Shown piece after piece: positions 6,048 through 6,595 of a DNA stretch of 6,595 bases. The position numbers and the translations under genes were made by a program. This DNA is from Methanomassiliicoccaceae archaeon. GTDB taxonomy: Archaea; Thermoplasmatota; Thermoplasmata; Methanomassiliicoccales; Methanomethylophilaceae. Position 1 is the first letter of the stretch; every line of letters starts with the position of its first letter. The notes under the pieces were generated by a model. The model saw nothing but the letters and a program-made list of their open reading frames with translations. It did not search any database and was not told the DNA's origin. The DNA lies in NCBI GenBank assembly GCA_009778265.1, contig WRKA01000135.1, positions 1 to 6,595 on the forward strand, read 5' to 3'.

Positions 6048-6595
6048 TCACAACGCCTTTTCCAGAACGTTCAGAACGCCGTCGATAAGACGCATCGTTC
6101 CCCCGAGTCCGAGCACCGGACGTTCCACCACGTCCACATCGGTCAGCCCTCGGCGCAGAACGTCATAACCTCCGGCGACGATCCCGCGGCGTATCGCCGA
6201 TGAGATATTATTTCCGTCCCCGATCATCACATCCGCCGGGGTATCGAACGGATCGTCGGAAATATCCAGGCCGTTCTCGTCCGCGAGATCCGAGATCTCA
6301 TTATCGAATGTGTTATCCATTCCCGTATCGACGGCGACCGGCAGCAATCCCAGGTACGAATAAAGGAATCTCATGACGGGATACGCGATCGCTCCGTTGG
6401 CGATAACCGAGAACGTGCACCCCCTCGGGGATCTCCGCTCGGCGAATAACGATGATAATGAACGTGCGGCGCGCTTCCTCCCGCCGGCTACTGCGGCCAT
6501 AGCTTTCGACGGGTCCGCGTCCGTCCTTTCGCAGACGTTCGCGATCCAGTCCTCAAGCGCGTCGAAACCGATCGGTGCTCCCATGTCCGATCCGA
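6048..6595 (-). CDS. Nitrogenase component-1-like protein (NifK/NifN-type C-terminal region), 5' end outside window
   Basis: The visible 181 residues match the last part of nitrogenase MoFe-type subunits. From memory of NifK: PIGFDALEDWI resembles the conserved P-G-A/T-D-F segment; GCTFSVIANGAIAYPVMRFLYSYLG matches the strand-loop-helix around GKRFALYGDP...FLLELG; PADVMIGDGNN matches PDFMIGNSYG; and the end (RPVLGLGGTMRLIDGVLNVL) matches the LGYEGAMQIL...LVN ending. The reading frame stays open to the right edge, and the family N-terminal domain that carries the cluster cysteines is missing, so this is a window truncation. Met at 6584 is probably internal. True NifK, NifN, BchZ-like, methylthio-alkane reductase or the F430 enzyme CfbD cannot be told apart from this half. 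The usual ERGR segment after the domain linker reads GGRKRA here. In a methanogen-like archaeon a role in reductive cofactor synthesis is plausible but unproven. Confidence 0.8.
   Translation of the reverse strand, partial: GSDMGAPIGFDALEDWIANVCERTDADPSKAMAAVAGGRKRAARSLSSLFAERRSPRGCTFSVIANGAIAYPVMRFLYSYLGLLPVAVDTGMDNTFDNEISDLADENGLDISDDPFDTPADVMIGDGNNISSAIRRGIVAGGYDVLRRGLTDVDVVERPVLGLGGTMRLIDGVLNVLEKAL

Noticed and set aside
6048..6584. Nitrogenase-like gene starting at the ATG at 6584
   Set aside because: The frame continues upstream to the window edge and residues after this Met already align to the middle of the family, so the true start is outside the window.

Overview
The window looks like archaeal chromosome. 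AT-rich boxes resembling archaeal TATA elements (TTTATATT, TTTATATA, TTTATTTA) stand about 26-27 bp upstream of plausible transcript starts. The first gene of one operon has no ribosome binding site and seems leaderless, while genes inside operons do carry Shine-Dalgarno sequences. Oligo-T runs close transcription units. The gene content (ChlI/ChlD-type metallochelatase motor, nitrogenase-like component-1 protein, CopZ/CopA) suits a methanogen-like archaeon. Thermoplasmatota/Methanomassiliicoccales is my guess, but it rests on general impression, not on a marker gene.

All real protein genes I can support are on the minus strand. From right to left they are: (1) 6595-6048, the C-terminal part of a nitrogenase component-1-like (NifK/NifN-type) protein that enters from the right edge; (2) an intergenic stretch, 6047-5663, with a strong promoter-like box and a hairpin-rich leader; (3) copZ-copA (5662-3204), a copper chaperone and Cu(I)-exporting P1B-ATPase whose stop and start share one base; (4) an intergenic stretch, 3203-2666, with the copA terminator, a second copy of the promoter-like box, a candidate structured RNA of about 294 nt ending in a hairpin plus T5, and the chlI promoter; (5) chlI-chlD (2665 to the left edge), an AAA+ chelatase motor pair overlapping by 19 bp, with chlD cut by the window edge.

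The theme is metal handling. CopZ and CopA bind and export Cu(I). ChlI and ChlD form the ATP-driven motor of a tetrapyrrole metal chelatase; in an archaeon this probably works with a CobN-type subunit to insert cobalt, but that subunit is not in the window. The nitrogenase-like protein could belong to reductive tetrapyrrole (F430) chemistry or to another nitrogenase-like reductase.

The most interesting non-coding signal is a 27-bp element, 26/27 identical, in both intergenic regions (3048-3074 and 5946-5972) in the same orientation. It contains a dyad, TGGAT-GTATA-ATCCA, and spans the TATA box to the predicted start. One copy drives the candidate structured RNA; the other lies upstream of copZ-copA. 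This suggests that the RNA and the copper operon share a regulator.
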